Assembly (NCBI GenBank): GCA_016210785.1
Contig: JACQTN010000157.1
Coordinates: 1-8,174 of the forward strand
DNA from: Armatimonadota bacterium
GTDB taxonomy: Bacteria > Sysuimicrobiota > Sysuimicrobiia > Sysuimicrobiales > JACQTN01
Length of the DNA stretch: 8,174 nucleotides
Reading direction: 5' to 3'
The notes under the pieces are model-generated. The model ran no database searches. It was given only the letters and a program-made list of their open reading frames with translations, and was not told where the DNA came from. Made by a program: the position numbers and the translations under genes. Below are positions 1 to 5,610 of this stretch, in pieces; the stretch's first letter is position 1, and every line of letters begins with the position of its first letter.

Positions 1-2
1 CA

Positions 3-418
3 CTAGCCCTGTAAGGTTGGCTGGAGTGGCTTTGCGCCACTCCAGCCTTCCTCTTGTTCTCGACCGGGGGAGGCCCTGGCACGTTCGACCCTGGTGCAAG
101 GTACGCCGGCGTACCGCGCTCGCCCAACTCACGGTGGCTCCCCCACGAACCGGCACATTCGACGCTGTGCAAGGGTGGTAGGTTCTACCGCGCTTACCGT
201 ACTCACGGCGGGCACGTGTGAGATTGCGCGCCGTGCCCCATGCTACCACGCTCGCCGGACTCACGGCGCACCCGCGACGGTGGGGAGTCCGGATCTTAGG
301 TGATGCTCGGCCTCGGCGGCGCGAGCTCGGTCCTGCGCAGTTCCACTCGCAGCGCCGATACCGACACATCGTGGGAAGCCGGGCCTGCGCATGACCGAAC
401 CATGATTTCCCAGACGTG
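3..418 (+). repeat. Modular intergenic repeat element, copy 1
   Basis: This is a non-coding element found three times in the window. In order it holds: a CTAGCC...TAAGGTTGG start block (3-20); hairpin A, a perfect 12-bp stem (19-30 with 36-47) around a TTTGC loop; a spacer; three tandem modules (78-268); a CGCACCCGCGACGGTGGGGA block (267-286); a degenerate hairpin B (arms 307-325 and 346-364, 15 of 19 pairs); and a tail from CACATCGTGGGAAGCC (366-381) to AGACGTG (412-418). The same blocks occur in the same order in copy 2. Reading frames through it shift between modules and show no protein family, so it is not coding. TAG at 4-6 could be the stop codon of a gene lying left of the window. The right edge is placed where similarity to copy 2 ends and is uncertain by about 10 bases. 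Confidence 0.85.
78..268 (+). repeat. Tandem array of three ~59-nt modules (copy 1)
   Basis: Modules start at 78, 152 and 211. Each has a conserved front block close to GGCACGTTCGACATTGTGC, a variable middle of 14, 15 and 14 nt, and a conserved back block close to TACCGCGCTCGCCGTACTC followed by ACGGCG. The first module carries about 15 extra bases after its back block, giving spacings of 74 and 59. In the third module CGCCGTG near 230 can pair with CACGGCG at its end, making a local hairpin. The layout resembles iterons or a protein-binding array more than a gene. It is not a CRISPR, because homology runs through most of each unit and no cas gene is present. Confidence 0.8.
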
Positions 419-423
419 CTGCG

Positions 424-466
424 GGCGCGGCAACACGAAACACCTTGCATCGACGTTGAACGTGAC
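424..466 (-). repeat. Single inverted module next to copy 1
   Basis: Read on the minus strand, this stretch begins GTCACGTTCAACGTCGATGC, continues with a 14-nt middle starting AAGGTG, and then has TGCCGCGCC. That is the module pattern of the arrays, closest to the fourth module of copy 2 (2188-2246), but in the opposite orientation and with a decayed back block. It lies just past the tail of copy 1. It shows that modules can occur alone and inverted, or that another element once sat here and was mostly lost. Confidence 0.6.
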
Positions 467-494
467 GCCCAGGAGCAGGTGACGGTAGCGCACG

Positions 495-533
495 GACACC
501 CGCCGGAGATTCCGGGGGGGTGTCGGACTTTTT
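495..533 (+). terminator. Terminator-like hairpin in the leader of the membrane-protein gene
   Basis: GACACCC (495-501) pairs perfectly with GGGTGTC (518-524). Inside it CCGG (503-506) pairs with CCGG (512-515) around an AGATT loop, with a small internal loop between the two stems. CGGAC and five T follow at 529-533, as in an intrinsic terminator. It lies about 75 bases before the ATG of the downstream gene. It could end a transcript coming from the left through repeat copy 1, or act as an attenuator; no ligand-binding domain is recognisable upstream. Confidence 0.45.
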
Positions 534-607
534 CTCCTCACCCCGCGTGCGCGCCCAGGAATGCCCGCCCGTCGCCGCCGAATCTCTGGGGTGAGGTTCT
601 CGCGCCG

Positions 608-1942
608 ATGAGCACCACGCCCGCCGCAACCCCGGTCTGGGTGCGCCCGGACCGGCCCTTCGTCACCAGCACCACCGCGTTCCCGGTGTGCGCCATCCTG
701 ACCTTTCCCCTGGTGGCGGCCTTCGTGCTCCTGGCCGCGCCCAGGCTGGCCGCGCTCGAGCACCGGTCCATGCCGGTGCTGGTGGCCAATCACCTGGTCA
801 CGCTGGGCTGGGGCACCATGGTTGCCATGGGCGCGCTGCACCAGTTGCTCCCCGCCGCGGCCGGGGTGCGCCGGGATCCCGGGAAGGAAGTGTGGGTGCA
901 CTTCGCCCTCCACACCCTGGGTGTCGTCCTGATGAGCGTGGGATTCTGGATCCGGCAGGTCGAGATGATCTCCATGGGCGGTCTGGCCGTCGTCGCCGGC
1001 GTCGCGATCCTCCTCACCACCGCCGCCTCGACCCTGCGTCGGCGCACCCGATGGCTTCCTTCCCTGACCTACATCACCGTGGCCCTCGTCTGCCTGGGTG
1101 GCGTCACGGCGTGGGGGTTCACGCTGGCCGCCAACTGGCACCACATGTTCTGGACGGATCTGCTGCTGCCGATGGGCCTGGTGGTGCACCTGGCCCTGGG
1201 CCTGGTGGGCTGGTTCGGGTTGCTGGTGACGGGCGTCTCCTACTACCTCCTCACCCGGTTCACCGCCATCAAGACGCTGGACGGCATGCGGCCGCGCGCC
1301 ATCTTCGCCGTCATGACCGCCGCCGTCATCGCCATGGTCCTGGGCGCCTTCGCCGGCCCGGCCCTGATGCGCGTGGGGCTGCTCGCGCTGGCCGCGGCGG
1401 GCCTGTTGTACGCGGCGGACATCCACCGCTTCACGCGCGCCCAGCGCACCGAGGCTCCGGACATCACCATTGCCCACTGGCGGATCATCGCCGGGGAGAC
1501 CGTGCTGCTGAGCCTGGGCGCCGGCGCCTACGCGCTCGGCCTGCTGCCCGGCGACGCCACGCGGTGGGTCGTGGCCGGGGTGAGCCTGTTCCTGCTGGGC
1601 TGGGTGACGCTGGCGATCACGGGGCAGGCGTACAAGGTCACGCCGTTTCTCATGTGGTACTACCGGTACCGGCTCGGCATGCCGGCGCTGGAGATCCCGC
1701 GCCTGCCCGCGCCCTACTGGCCCGCCTGGGGAAGCGTGCAGATGATTCTGCTGACGGCGGGCGGGCTGGGGGTCAGCCTCGGTGTGGTGGCGGGAGAGCC
1801 GTGGGTGAGCGCGGCCGGCGGCGCCGCCTTCTTCGCCGGCGCGTGCCTGTTTGCGTACCTGCTGGGCTACTCCTGGCTGCCGCGCCTCGTGAGGAGCGAG
1901 CCCGGACGCACGACGAAGGGTCTCCCCATGCCACCAGGCTAG
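608..1942 (+). CDS. 12-TM oxidase-subunit-I-like integral membrane protein
   Basis: A 444-residue hydrophobic protein with about twelve predicted membrane helices, near residues 26-45, 58-82, 96-115, 121-140, 152-174, 185-213, 231-249, 253-270, 295-313, 319-337, 375-396 and 402-420. Histidines in or beside helices (H62, H78, H98, H102, H178, H179, H194, H290) and the motifs NHLVTLGWGTMVAMGALHQ and AYKVTPFLMWYYRYR recall poorly characterised membrane proteins related to haem-copper oxidase subunit I and NnrS. Metal or haem binding is inference from the histidines. No other respiratory subunit is beside it. The ATG at 608 is chosen because GGGGTGAGG (588-596) precedes it and the helices begin soon after. 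A longer in-frame start at 416 would translate repeat-tail and terminator sequence. Its TAG stop (1940-1942) lies inside the first bases of repeat copy 2. The membrane topology is secure; the function is not. Confidence 0.85.
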   Translation: MSTTPAATPVWVRPDRPFVTSTTAFPVCAILTFPLVAAFVLLAAPRLAALEHRSMPVLVANHLVTLGWGTMVAMGALHQLLPAAAGVRRDPGKEVWVHFALHTLGVVLMSVGFWIRQVEMISMGGLAVVAGVAILLTTAASTLRRRTRWLPSLTYITVALVCLGGVTAWGFTLAANWHHMFWTDLLLPMGLVVHLALGLVGWFGLLVTGVSYYLLTRFTAIKTLDGMRPRAIFAVMTAAVIAMVLGAFAGPALMRVGLLALAAAGLLYAADIHRFTRAQRTEAPDITIAHWRIIAGETVLLSLGAGAYALGLLPGDATRWVVAGVSLFLLGWVTLAITGQAYKVTPFLMWYYRYRLGMPALEIPRLPAPYWPAWGSVQMILLTAGGLGVSLGVVAGEPWVSAAGGAAFFAGACLFAYLLGYSWLPRLVRSEPGRTTKGLPMPPG

Positions 1943-2020
1943 CCAGGGTAAGGTTGGGTGGAATGGGCTTTACGCCATTCCACCCTTCACCGTGTCTCCG
2001 GACGGGGGCGACTCTTCGTC

Positions 2021-2246
2021 GGCACGTGTTACGTTCTTCCGGGGCGCACCGTGTTACCGCGCTTGCCGAACTCACGGCGGGCACGTTCGACATTGTGCGC
2101 CGTGCCCCTTGGTACCGCGCTGGCCGTACTCACGGCGCCCATGACCGGCACGTTCGACATTGTGCAAGCTGTTCTCTTCTACCGCGCGGCACGTTCAACG
2201 TCTGTGCGAGGTGCGCCGCTCTACCGCGCTCACCGGACTCACGGCG
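2021..2246 (+). repeat. Tandem array of four modules (copy 2)
   Basis: Modules start at 2021, 2080, 2147 and 2188. The second and third share the front block GGCACGTTCGACATTGTGC exactly; the first is the most diverged and the fourth has AACGTCTG in place of GACATTG. The variable middle is about 13, then 14, 14 and 14 nt. The third module stops after TACCGCGC and lacks the rest of its back block, so the spacings are 59, 67 and 41. The middle of module 2 (GCCGTGCCCCTTGG) almost equals that of module 3 in copy 1, suggesting duplication or exchange between copies. Confidence 0.8.
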
Positions 2247-2300
2247 CACCATCATCGCGGCGCACCCGCGACGGTGGGGACTCCAATATACTGAGGATGC

Positions 2301-2358
2301 TCGGACTCGGCGGCGCGAGCTCGGTCCTGCGCAGTTCACCTCGCGGCGCCGAGTCCGA
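2301..2358 (+). repeat. Hairpin B, 19-bp stem inside repeat copy 2
   Basis: TCGGACTCGGCGGCGCGAG (2301-2319) pairs with CTCGCGGCGCCGAGTCCGA (2340-2358) at 18 of 19 positions around a 20-nt loop containing CGGTCCTGCGCAG. The corresponding arms in copy 1 pair at 15 of 19. Copy 3 has only the first 12 bases of the left arm. Both strands can form it, so it could be a structural end of a mobile element or an RNA fold. Confidence 0.75.
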
Positions 2359-2417
2359 CACATCGTGGGAAGCCGGTCCTGCGGATGTACGCAATGCGAA
2401 TTTCCGAGACGTGTGCC

Positions 2418-2912
2418 CTACTGCCTGGTTAGCGTCACCCGCGCTCTCACCCCGATGCCGTGCCGCGCGAAGAAGCCCAGGTTCACTTCCAGCGCGTACC
2501 GGGCGGGGCGGACCGCCGGATAGAAGCGCTGCGGGGTGTTGGGATCGCGTTCCACCGCCATGTCCTGGATGTCCACGATGCGCCAGCCCTCGTCGATGAA
2601 GGCGATGGACAGCGGGATCAGCGTATTCTTCATCCAGAACGACAAGAGTGTCGTCTGTTCAAAGATGAACAACATGCCGCTGAACTCGTCCAGCGAGGTG
2701 CGGAACATCAGGCCCCGGGCACGGGCCTCGGAGGTCTCGGCGATCTCCACGCGCAGGGTGACGCATTTGGGCGTGCCCGGCCCCTCTGGGCAGATGACCA
2801 GCGTTCCCCGGCCCAGCGGTAGGGCCGGGGGAGGGCCGCCGGGCGGCGGCGCGGCGCCCGATGCGCCCGCGGCAAGCACGGCCGCCAGAATGACCGCCAG
2901 CGGAGTCCTCAT
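2418..2912 (-). CDS. DUF192 (COG1430) family secreted protein
   Basis: A 164-residue protein. Residues 1-20 look like a signal peptide (MR, then a hydrophobic Ala/Leu/Val run ending GASGA), followed by a Pro/Gly-rich stretch to about 33, so the mature protein is probably exported. Residues about 50-162 are a DUF192 domain with its usual landmarks: GLMFR (67-71), GMLFIF (79-84), FWMKNT (92-97), PLSIAFID (100-107) and ALEVN (140-144). The biochemical role of DUF192 is not established. The length is normal for a secreted family member. The ATG at 2912 has a GAAGGA-like site about 10 bases upstream. It is convergent with the membrane-protein gene, with repeat copy 2 between them, and divergent from the flavoprotein gene across 137 bases in which I see no clear promoter. 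Confidence 0.9.
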   Translation of the reverse strand: MRTPLAVILAAVLAAGASGAAPPPGGPPPALPLGRGTLVICPEGPGTPKCVTLRVEIAETSEARARGLMFRTSLDEFSGMLFIFEQTTLLSFWMKNTLIPLSIAFIDEGWRIVDIQDMAVERDPNTPQRFYPAVRPARYALEVNLGFFARHGIGVRARVTLTRQ

Positions 2913-3022
2913 GCGCGCACGTCCTTCACCGTCATCCGTGGGATACTACGCCCGCGTGCGGGCAGTGGTTCTGTGCCGTGTGGCCGGCTCCTGCCGGCAT
3001 GAGGGCGAGGAGCGAGGCGACG

Positions 3023-3038
3023 TCATGCGCAGGACCGG
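3023..3038 (-). repeat. Possible 16-bp remnant of the repeat tail
   Basis: The plus-strand sequence TCATGCGCAGGACCGG is identical to 5625-5640 in the tail of repeat copy 3, in the same orientation, and similar to the tails of copies 1 and 2. It lies 11 bases before the flavoprotein ATG. No other part of the element is present on either side, so this is either a small remnant or chance. Confidence 0.3.
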
Positions 3039-3049
3039 GTTGAGCAGAC

Positions 3050-4279
3050 ATGGAGTGTGACGTTCTCGTGGTCGGCGCGGGCCCGGGTGGCGGCATGGCC
3101 GCCCTCACCGCGGCGCGCCTGGGCCTCCGCACCATCTTACTGGAGGAACACGCGGAGGTGGGCTGCCCGGCCCACTGCACCGGCAAGCTCTCCGATCACG
3201 CCTTCCGCGAGTTCACCCTGCCCCGCGCGCTGGCCATCAATGAAGTGAGCGCCGCGGTCCTGCACGGGCCGCTGGGCGCAGAGGCGCGCATCCGCCGGCG
3301 CACCGTGGACTCTTACATCGTGGACCGCGACGCCTTCGACCAGTGGCTGGCCGGCGAGGCGCAGAAGGCCGGGGCCGAGGTGCTGCTGGGCGCGCGGGCG
3401 CGGCGGGCGGCCCGCGACGGCGGGTGGATCCAGGTGACCGGAGGACGGGGCGACCGCGCGCTCTCCGTGCGCACGCGGGCGATCATCGACGCGGAGGGCG
3501 CCCGCCCGGTGCTGCCCCAGACGCTGGGCCTGCATCCATCTCGCGTCTGGGTCCACGGGCTGCAGTACCAGGTGACGGGCGCGGCGGTGGAGTCGGAGGA
3601 CGCGCCGGAGCTGTACTTCGGCCACCGGGTCGCGCCCGGATTCTTCGCCTGGATCATGCCGCTGGGCGGCAGCCGCGCCCGCGTCGGACTCTGCATCGAC
3701 CCGCGCATGACGCACGAGGCGCCGGTCGCGTATCTCGACCGCTTCATGCGCGAGCACCCGGCGGCTGCACCCAAGCTGCGCCGCGCGAAAGTGGAGCGCA
3801 GGCTGGCCGGCCGCATCCCCATCCTGGGGGCGAAGGGGCCGTCGTACGCGCCGGGGCTTTTCCTGGTGGGCGACGCCGCGGGTCAGGTGAAGGCCACCTC
3901 CGGCGGCGGCATCTACTTTGCCATGATCGCGGGCGCCCTGGCCGCGCAGGCGGCCGCCGCGGCCGTCGGGGGCGACGCGGGCGCCTACGCCCGCTACGAG
4001 CAGCGGTGGCGCCGCCGGTTCGGCCGGGAGCTGTGGTTCACGGCGTTTGCGCGGCGTGCCCTCAACCGGCTGGCCGATCCGGAGATGGATTTGCTGCTGC
4101 GCATCATCGGGCACGACGCGGGCGTGCGCCGGGCCATCGAGGAGTTCGGCGACACCGCCTACCAGTCGCGGCTGCTCACCCCGCTGCTGCGCCAGATCAC
4201 CCGCGCCGGCGCCACGCGGCCGGCGACCTATCCCATCCTGGTGAAGATCTTCGGCAGCCTGGCACTCTCCTGGTTGTAA
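3050..4279 (+). CDS. Geranylgeranyl reductase family FAD-dependent oxidoreductase
   Basis: A 409-residue flavoprotein of the geranylgeranyl reductase/p-hydroxybenzoate-hydroxylase-like superfamily, whose members saturate isoprenoid chains of lipids, quinones or chlorophyll using FAD. Visible landmarks: the dinucleotide-binding GAGPGG (9-14) at the very N-terminus; GCPAHCTGKLS (38-48), the Cys-bearing segment typical of this family; IVDRDAFD (90-97); PGFFAWIMP (196-204); and the second FAD motif GDAAGQVKATSGGGI (274-288). The usual ADG after the first domain reads DAEG (147-150). The start at 3050 is fixed by the glycine motif, although the ribosome-binding site is weak. The substrate cannot be told from sequence: no prenyl-transfer or quinone gene is nearby. 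A membrane-lipid or menaquinone side chain is the likely target. It stands alone, divergent from the DUF192 gene and convergent with the protease gene. Confidence 0.88.
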   Translation: MECDVLVVGAGPGGGMAALTAARLGLRTILLEEHAEVGCPAHCTGKLSDHAFREFTLPRALAINEVSAAVLHGPLGAEARIRRRTVDSYIVDRDAFDQWLAGEAQKAGAEVLLGARARRAARDGGWIQVTGGRGDRALSVRTRAIIDAEGARPVLPQTLGLHPSRVWVHGLQYQVTGAAVESEDAPELYFGHRVAPGFFAWIMPLGGSRARVGLCIDPRMTHEAPVAYLDRFMREHPAAAPKLRRAKVERRLAGRIPILGAKGPSYAPGLFLVGDAAGQVKATSGGGIYFAMIAGALAAQAAAAAVGGDAGAYARYEQRWRRRFGRELWFTAFARRALNRLADPEMDLLLRIIGHDAGVRRAIEEFGDTAYQSRLLTPLLRQITRAGATRPATYPILVKIFGSLALSWL

Positions 4280-4457
4280 CCGGGACCGCACCGGCCTCGA
4301 GCGGAGGGGTATCCCTGACGTCCTGGACGGTAAGGCAGTCTGGTACGGCCGGTACACCTTCAGCCCGGCGATTCGCCCGAAGTGCCGGACACTCGAAGTG
4401 AGCACCGTGAGGTCGTAGTGGAGGGCGGTCGAGATGTGGGTCACCTACCCACAATCC

Positions 4458-4490
4458 ACCCGCGGAAGTCGTCACTTTCCAGGTGCGGGT
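4458..4490 (-). terminator. Possible terminator hairpin after the protease gene
   Basis: On the minus strand ACCCGC (4490-4485) pairs with GCGGGT (4463-4458). An inner stem of GGAAAGT with ACTTCC, with one bulged A, closes a GACG loop; four unpaired bases separate the two stems on one side. It begins 25 bases past the protease stop codon. No T-tract follows, so this is a weak candidate. I see nothing else in the 236-base gap between the two convergent genes (4280-4515). Confidence 0.3.
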
Positions 4491-4515
4491 CTGACGCGCG
4501 CCGGGACCGCTCTCA

Positions 4516-5469
4516 CTATTCCGGCGCCTCCGCCAGCCGGGCCCGCAGCGTCAGGCGCTCCCGGTCCCGCAGCACGTCCAACGTCACCTCCGTGCCGACG
4601 GCCTCCCGCGCCAGGCGGCGCACCAGGTCGTCGATGCCCCTCAGCGGTTCCCCGTCCAGTCCCAGGATCAAATCGCCTTCCTGCAGGCCCGCGACATCCG
4701 CCGGGCTCCCCCGCGCCACCGAGATCACCTGCGCCGCGGTGCTCTCCCGTCGGTTCAGCGCCAGCATCACGGGGCGCGGCAGCGGCCGGTCCTGCCCGGC
4801 GATGCCCAGGAAGGGGCGCTGCACGCGCCCTTCGTGGATGATCTGGCCGGCCACCCACGTCGCGGTGTTGATGGGGATGGCGAAACAGATTCCCTGGGCC
4901 GGCGCGATGATGGCCGTGTTGATGCCGATGACGCGCGCCTGCGGGTCCACCAGCGGGCCGCCCGAACTGCCCGGGTTGAGCGCGGCGTCGGTCTGGATGA
5001 TGTTCTCGATGAGCCGGCCGGTCTGCGAGCGCAGCGTGCGGCCCAGCGCGCTGATCACCCCGGCGGTCACCGTGGACTGGAAGCCCAGCGGGTTGCCGAT
5101 GGCGATCACCAGCTGCCCCACCTTCAACCGGTTCGAATCGCCCAACTCGATGGGGTTGAGGCCGCCGGCGGGGATGCGGATCACCGCCAGGTCGGTGTGG
5201 GGATCGGCGCCCACCACCTCCGCGGGGAACTCGCGGCCGTCGGCCAGCGTCACCTCCAGCGCCCGCGCCTGCTCGATCACGTGGTGGTTGGTCATGATGT
5301 AGCCGTCGGGCGACAGGATGAACCCCGAACCCACGCCCTGGATCTCGCCCGCCGTGCGCGCCGCCTGCCGCCCCCGCGCGCTGGTGATGCGCACTACCGA
5401 CGGGCCCGCCCGCTCCACCGCCTGGATGACGGCCCGGGAATAGGCGTCGTACAGCTCTTCGTCTGCCAC
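4516..5469 (-). CDS. HtrA/DegP-like trypsin-type serine protease with PDZ domain
   Basis: A trypsin-fold protease domain followed by one PDZ domain, the HtrA plan for protein quality control. Numbering from the longer possible start at 5529 (337 residues): catalytic His83 in TNHHV, Asp113 in HTDLAVI and Ser189 in NPGSSGGPL are all present, and the PDZ domain covers about 235-325, starting at FLGI and including GSPADVAGLQEGD. No signal peptide or membrane helix is visible from either start, so the enzyme looks cytoplasmic unless exported another way, unlike classical DegP. I prefer the GTG at 5469 (317 residues) because GGAGG lies 6 bases upstream. The extra 20 codons from 5529 begin with AT-ending codons unlike the rest of the gene, lack a ribosome-binding site, and start inside a DnaA box. 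The stop is the same either way. Confidence 0.88.
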   Translation of the reverse strand: MADEELYDAYSRAVIQAVERAGPSVVRITSARGRQAARTAGEIQGVGSGFILSPDGYIMTNHHVIEQARALEVTLADGREFPAEVVGADPHTDLAVIRIPAGGLNPIELGDSNRLKVGQLVIAIGNPLGFQSTVTAGVISALGRTLRSQTGRLIENIIQTDAALNPGSSGGPLVDPQARVIGINTAIIAPAQGICFAIPINTATWVAGQIIHEGRVQRPFLGIAGQDRPLPRPVMLALNRRESTAAQVISVARGSPADVAGLQEGDLILGLDGEPLRGIDDLVRRLAREAVGTEVTLDVLRDRERLTLRARLAEAPE

Positions 5470-5473
5470 CGCG

Positions 5474-5480
5474 CTCCTCC
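5474..5480 (-). promoter_or_regulatory. Ribosome-binding site deciding the protease start
   Basis: GGAGGAG on the minus strand, with GGAGG six bases before the GTG at 5469. No comparable site precedes the alternative GTG at 5529, where the upstream bases are AACAACCT. Confidence 0.6.
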
Positions 5481-5521
5481 GCCGCAGGAAGTCCAGTGTG
5501 CTCCTCAGTGTACCACCCCAA

Positions 5522-5544
5522 TTATCCACAGGTTGTTATCCACA
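5522..5544 (+). promoter_or_regulatory. Two consensus DnaA boxes
   Basis: TTATCCACA occurs at 5522-5530 and again at 5536-5544, same orientation, 14 bases start to start. Both match the strict DnaA-box consensus. In DNA this GC-rich, two exact copies so close together are unlikely by chance. They lie just upstream of the preferred protease start and overlap a GATAAT hexamer on the minus strand that could be a -10 element. DnaA-dependent control of the protease, or a DnaA-titrating site, is the simplest inference. I see no AT-rich unwinding region, further boxes, or dnaA/dnaN gene to support a replication origin. Confidence 0.65.
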
Positions 5545-5610
5545 GCGAAATGGGCGCGAAGGCGCCGCGCCGGAAGGAGATGCCGCCGCGTGATGAGAAG
5601 ACGCTAAGTG

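Larger units (their letters stand above)
1939..2413 (+). repeat. Modular intergenic repeat element, copy 2 (longest)
   Basis: Same layout as copy 1. It has the CTAGCC...TAAGGTTGG start (1939-1957), hairpin A (1956-1966 with 1975-1985, 11 bp, one G longer than in the other copies), TGTCTCCGGACGGGGGCGA (1993-2011), four modules (2021-2246), CGCACCCGCGACGGTGGGGA (2261-2280), hairpin B (2301-2358), and a tail from CACATCGTGGGAAGCCGG to AGACGTG (2407-2413). It fills the whole gap between two convergent genes: it starts on the stop codon of the membrane-protein gene and ends four bases before the stop codon of the DUF192 gene. It may therefore insulate or terminate both transcripts, although no T-tract follows the hairpins. 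No flanking target-site duplication is visible. Confidence 0.88.

Noticed and set aside
78..268. CRISPR array
   Set aside because: Homology extends over most of each unit, the variable blocks are only about 14 nt, unit spacing is uneven, and no cas gene is present.
416..607. N-terminal extension of the membrane-protein gene from a GTG at 416
   Set aside because: It would translate the repeat tail, the inverted module and the terminator-like hairpin into proline/arginine-rich sequence. A good ribosome-binding site precedes the ATG at 608.
296..1477. Long minus-strand open frame (393 codons) opposite the membrane-protein gene
   Set aside because: Low-complexity Gly/His/Gln/Arg-rich translation, typical of the antisense of a high-GC gene. 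The opposite strand has clear membrane helices.
1956..1985. Ordinary intrinsic terminator for hairpin A of copy 2
   Set aside because: No T-tract follows, and the same hairpin occurs in copy 3 between divergent genes, so termination alone does not explain it.
1958..2599. Protein-coding frame through repeat copy 2 (213 codons)
   Set aside because: It crosses hairpins and modules whose length is not a multiple of three, resembles no family, and overlaps the DUF192 gene.
3137..4444. Long minus-strand open frame opposite the flavoprotein gene
   Set aside because: Low-complexity shadow frame. The plus strand carries both FAD-binding motifs of the family.
5522..5600. Chromosomal replication origin
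   Set aside because: Only two DnaA boxes, no AT-rich unwinding stretch, and no dnaA, dnaN or other origin-linked gene in the window.
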